From Desmodus rotundus (Eukaryota > Chordata > Mammalia > Chiroptera > Phyllostomidae), in the NCBI RefSeq assembly GCF_022682495.2, contig NC_071387.1, positions 195,464,143 through 195,528,142 of the forward strand: a stretch of 64,000 bases of DNA, given 5' to 3'. Below, piece by piece: positions 62,592 through 64,000 of the stretch (its first letter is position 1; each line of letters begins with the position of its first letter). The notes under the pieces are model-generated. The model worked only from the letters and a program-made list of their open reading frames with translations. It was not told the origin of the DNA and searched no databases. A program made the position numbers and the translations under genes.

Positions 62592-62836
62592 TATTTTTTT
62601 ATCCTTACCGAAGACAGGCTCACTGATTTTAGAGAAAGGGGAAGGGTAGAAGACAGAGAGGGAGAGATACCTCAATATGAGAAGGAAACATTGATTGGTT
62701 TCCTCTCAGACCTGCTCAGATCGGGGACCAAACCCTCACCCCAGGCACATGTCCTGACTGGGAATCGATCTATCTGACCTTTTGGTTTATATGGGAGGAT
62801 GCTCCAACCAAATGAGTGACACCGACCAGGGATGTC
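62592..62836 (-). mobile_element. VES SINE
   Basis: A minus-strand VES: head near 62829 ('accgaccagggatg' on plus), B-box-like 'gggaatcgatc' at about 62760-62770, purine-rich body and T-rich left end. The 9-bp target duplication ttgaaaata lies at 62583-62591 and 62837-62845. Confidence 0.92.
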
Positions 62837-63248
62837 TTGAAAATAATTTGAATACATATTTAAATTCTGCATTGTAAAACATGTCTTGTAAATGAAAAGT
62901 AACATAACTCAGGCAGATTGCTAATCTAGGACATATAAAGATGAAAATATTATTTTAAGTATAAGGTGTAGTCTCAGCCTGCAATTTGTCTAACATTGCA
63001 AGAAATTAATTTATTTATATTGTATTGGATTTACACTGCATTCCCAGTATATAAAAATATTTTGTTGCAATATGGAATATATAAAATATGTGTATTTTTA
63101 TTAATACAACTATCCCTTTGTTCTCTGTACTTCAAAATTATTCTTGCTTTGTTTTTCATTTAAGAAGATAAAATGTTGAAATTTAATTCAATGTCTTAAA
63201 AGCAAACAAAATATATCTCAACCAATTAAATGTATGTATGATTAGGTT

Positions 63249-63518
63249 GAATAGATTAATCTTTTTTTCAACATGTTTTCTATTGTTGTTCAAGTACAGT
63301 TGTCTCCATTTTCACCCCACCACTCCCCCCACCCCAGCCATTCCCACTTCCCAGCCTTGATCTTATCCCCCTTTGGTTTGTCCATGTGTCCTTTATAGTT
63401 GTTCCTGAAAACCCTCCCTCCTTCCCCCCCATTATCTCCTCCCACCTCCATTCTGGTTACTGTCAGATTGTTCTTAATTTCAATGACTGGTTATATTTTG
63501 CTTGCTTTTCTGTTTTGT
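63249..63518 (-). mobile_element. short L1 3' end (3' UTR only)
   Basis: An antisense L1 3' UTR with 'gttgttcaagtacagttgtc', a C-rich block, 'tttgtccatgtgtcctttat', 'gttcttaatttcaatgactg' and 'gttatattttgcttgctttt'. The 10-bp repeat tgattaggtt at 63239-63248 and 63519-63528 is a likely target duplication. Confidence 0.9.
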
Positions 63519-63528
63519 TGATTAGGTT

Positions 63529-64000
63529 ATATTGCAATGAGGACACTGATAATGGTGTCTACTGACACATTATGTCCTTGGAATTGCTGAGGTGCTATGA
63601 TGTGTGTGACAGCTGCCTGCAGCCAGGCCCCTCATTATACTGTAAATAACAAGTTTGCATTTGGTGGGCTTTACTCATCACTGATTTTTAACTTTTTTTT
63701 ATATTTATTACTTATGGGTTTTTTTTGAAGTGTGCAGTGGGATATGTTTGAATAACCTTTTTTTCATGAAGATTGTTGCTACCAATGGCCAATATTAAAG
63801 TTTTATAAGTCCTGACAACCGCTTTGTTCATCTTTCCAATCATGTGCAAAACTCAGCTGAACCAGTATCTTTTAATTGCTTGGCAAAAAGTAGCAAACAT
63901 CTGCTCATACACAAGGTGCTTTGAATTAGTAATCAAAATAAATAATGACGGAACATATAAAATTTGGAATAATGGGCATGCACTCACAATAAATAGCATT
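63529..64000. other. unique sequence to window end
   Basis: No gene or repeat was recognised. Confidence 0.45.

Noticed and set aside
1..64000. CRISPR arrays, operons, bacterial promoters or Shine-Dalgarno sites
   Set aside because: No spaced direct repeats of that kind and no prokaryotic gene layout; SINEs, L1s and LTRs show this is mammalian nuclear DNA.

Overview
This window looks like mammalian nuclear DNA from a bat, most likely a yangochiropteran. The main evidence is six tRNA-derived SINEs of the VES type. They share a 5' head reading GCCCTGGCTGG on the element strand, a tRNA-like A/B-box region and a (TAAA)n/(TTTA)n tail. Several bat-style L1 3' ends with G-rich 3' UTRs, Tc1/mariner and hAT-like short transposons and mammal-wide MIR/L2 relics support this. 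I am fairly sure of 'bat' and not sure of the family.

I see no protein-coding gene. The long open frames are L1 ORF2 remnants, their antisense shadows, or chance frames in AT-rich or simple-repeat DNA. The one RNA-gene relic is a decayed intron-containing tRNA-Tyr pseudogene on the minus strand near 49.9 kb. The window is a low-GC gene desert or part of a large intron or intergenic region.

Layout. 0-7 kb: an L1 3' end, a hAT-like MITE, a truncated L1, and an old minus-strand L1 split by a deleted mariner. 7-16 kb: mostly unique sequence with a compound microsatellite and a TIR MITE; 11.6-15.9 kb is relatively GC-richer. 16-30 kb: a 123-bp mariner MITE, L1 and MIR/L2 relics, a solo LTR (20954-21770), a VES SINE, a long (TA)n(CA)n tract, and a VES/L1 composite (29129-29436) inside one 12-bp target duplication. 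30-40 kb: very AT-rich and repeat-poor. 40.6-44.3 kb: the longest L1, with endonuclease and reverse-transcriptase remnants. 44-51 kb: young insertions, including a twin-primed L1 nested in a TIR transposon. 51-57.9 kb: a cluster of LTRs, among them a second copy of the 20.9-kb LTR family in opposite orientation. 60.2-61.3 kb: a 1.1-kb LTR with internal repeats and a perfect hairpin. The rest is L2, VES and L1 3' sequence.

There is no operon-like or multi-gene system here. The interest lies in insertion mechanisms (template-switch chimera, twin priming, nested elements, recurrent truncation) and in regulatory-looking sequence carried by transposons. All family names come from recognition by eye; no database search was run.
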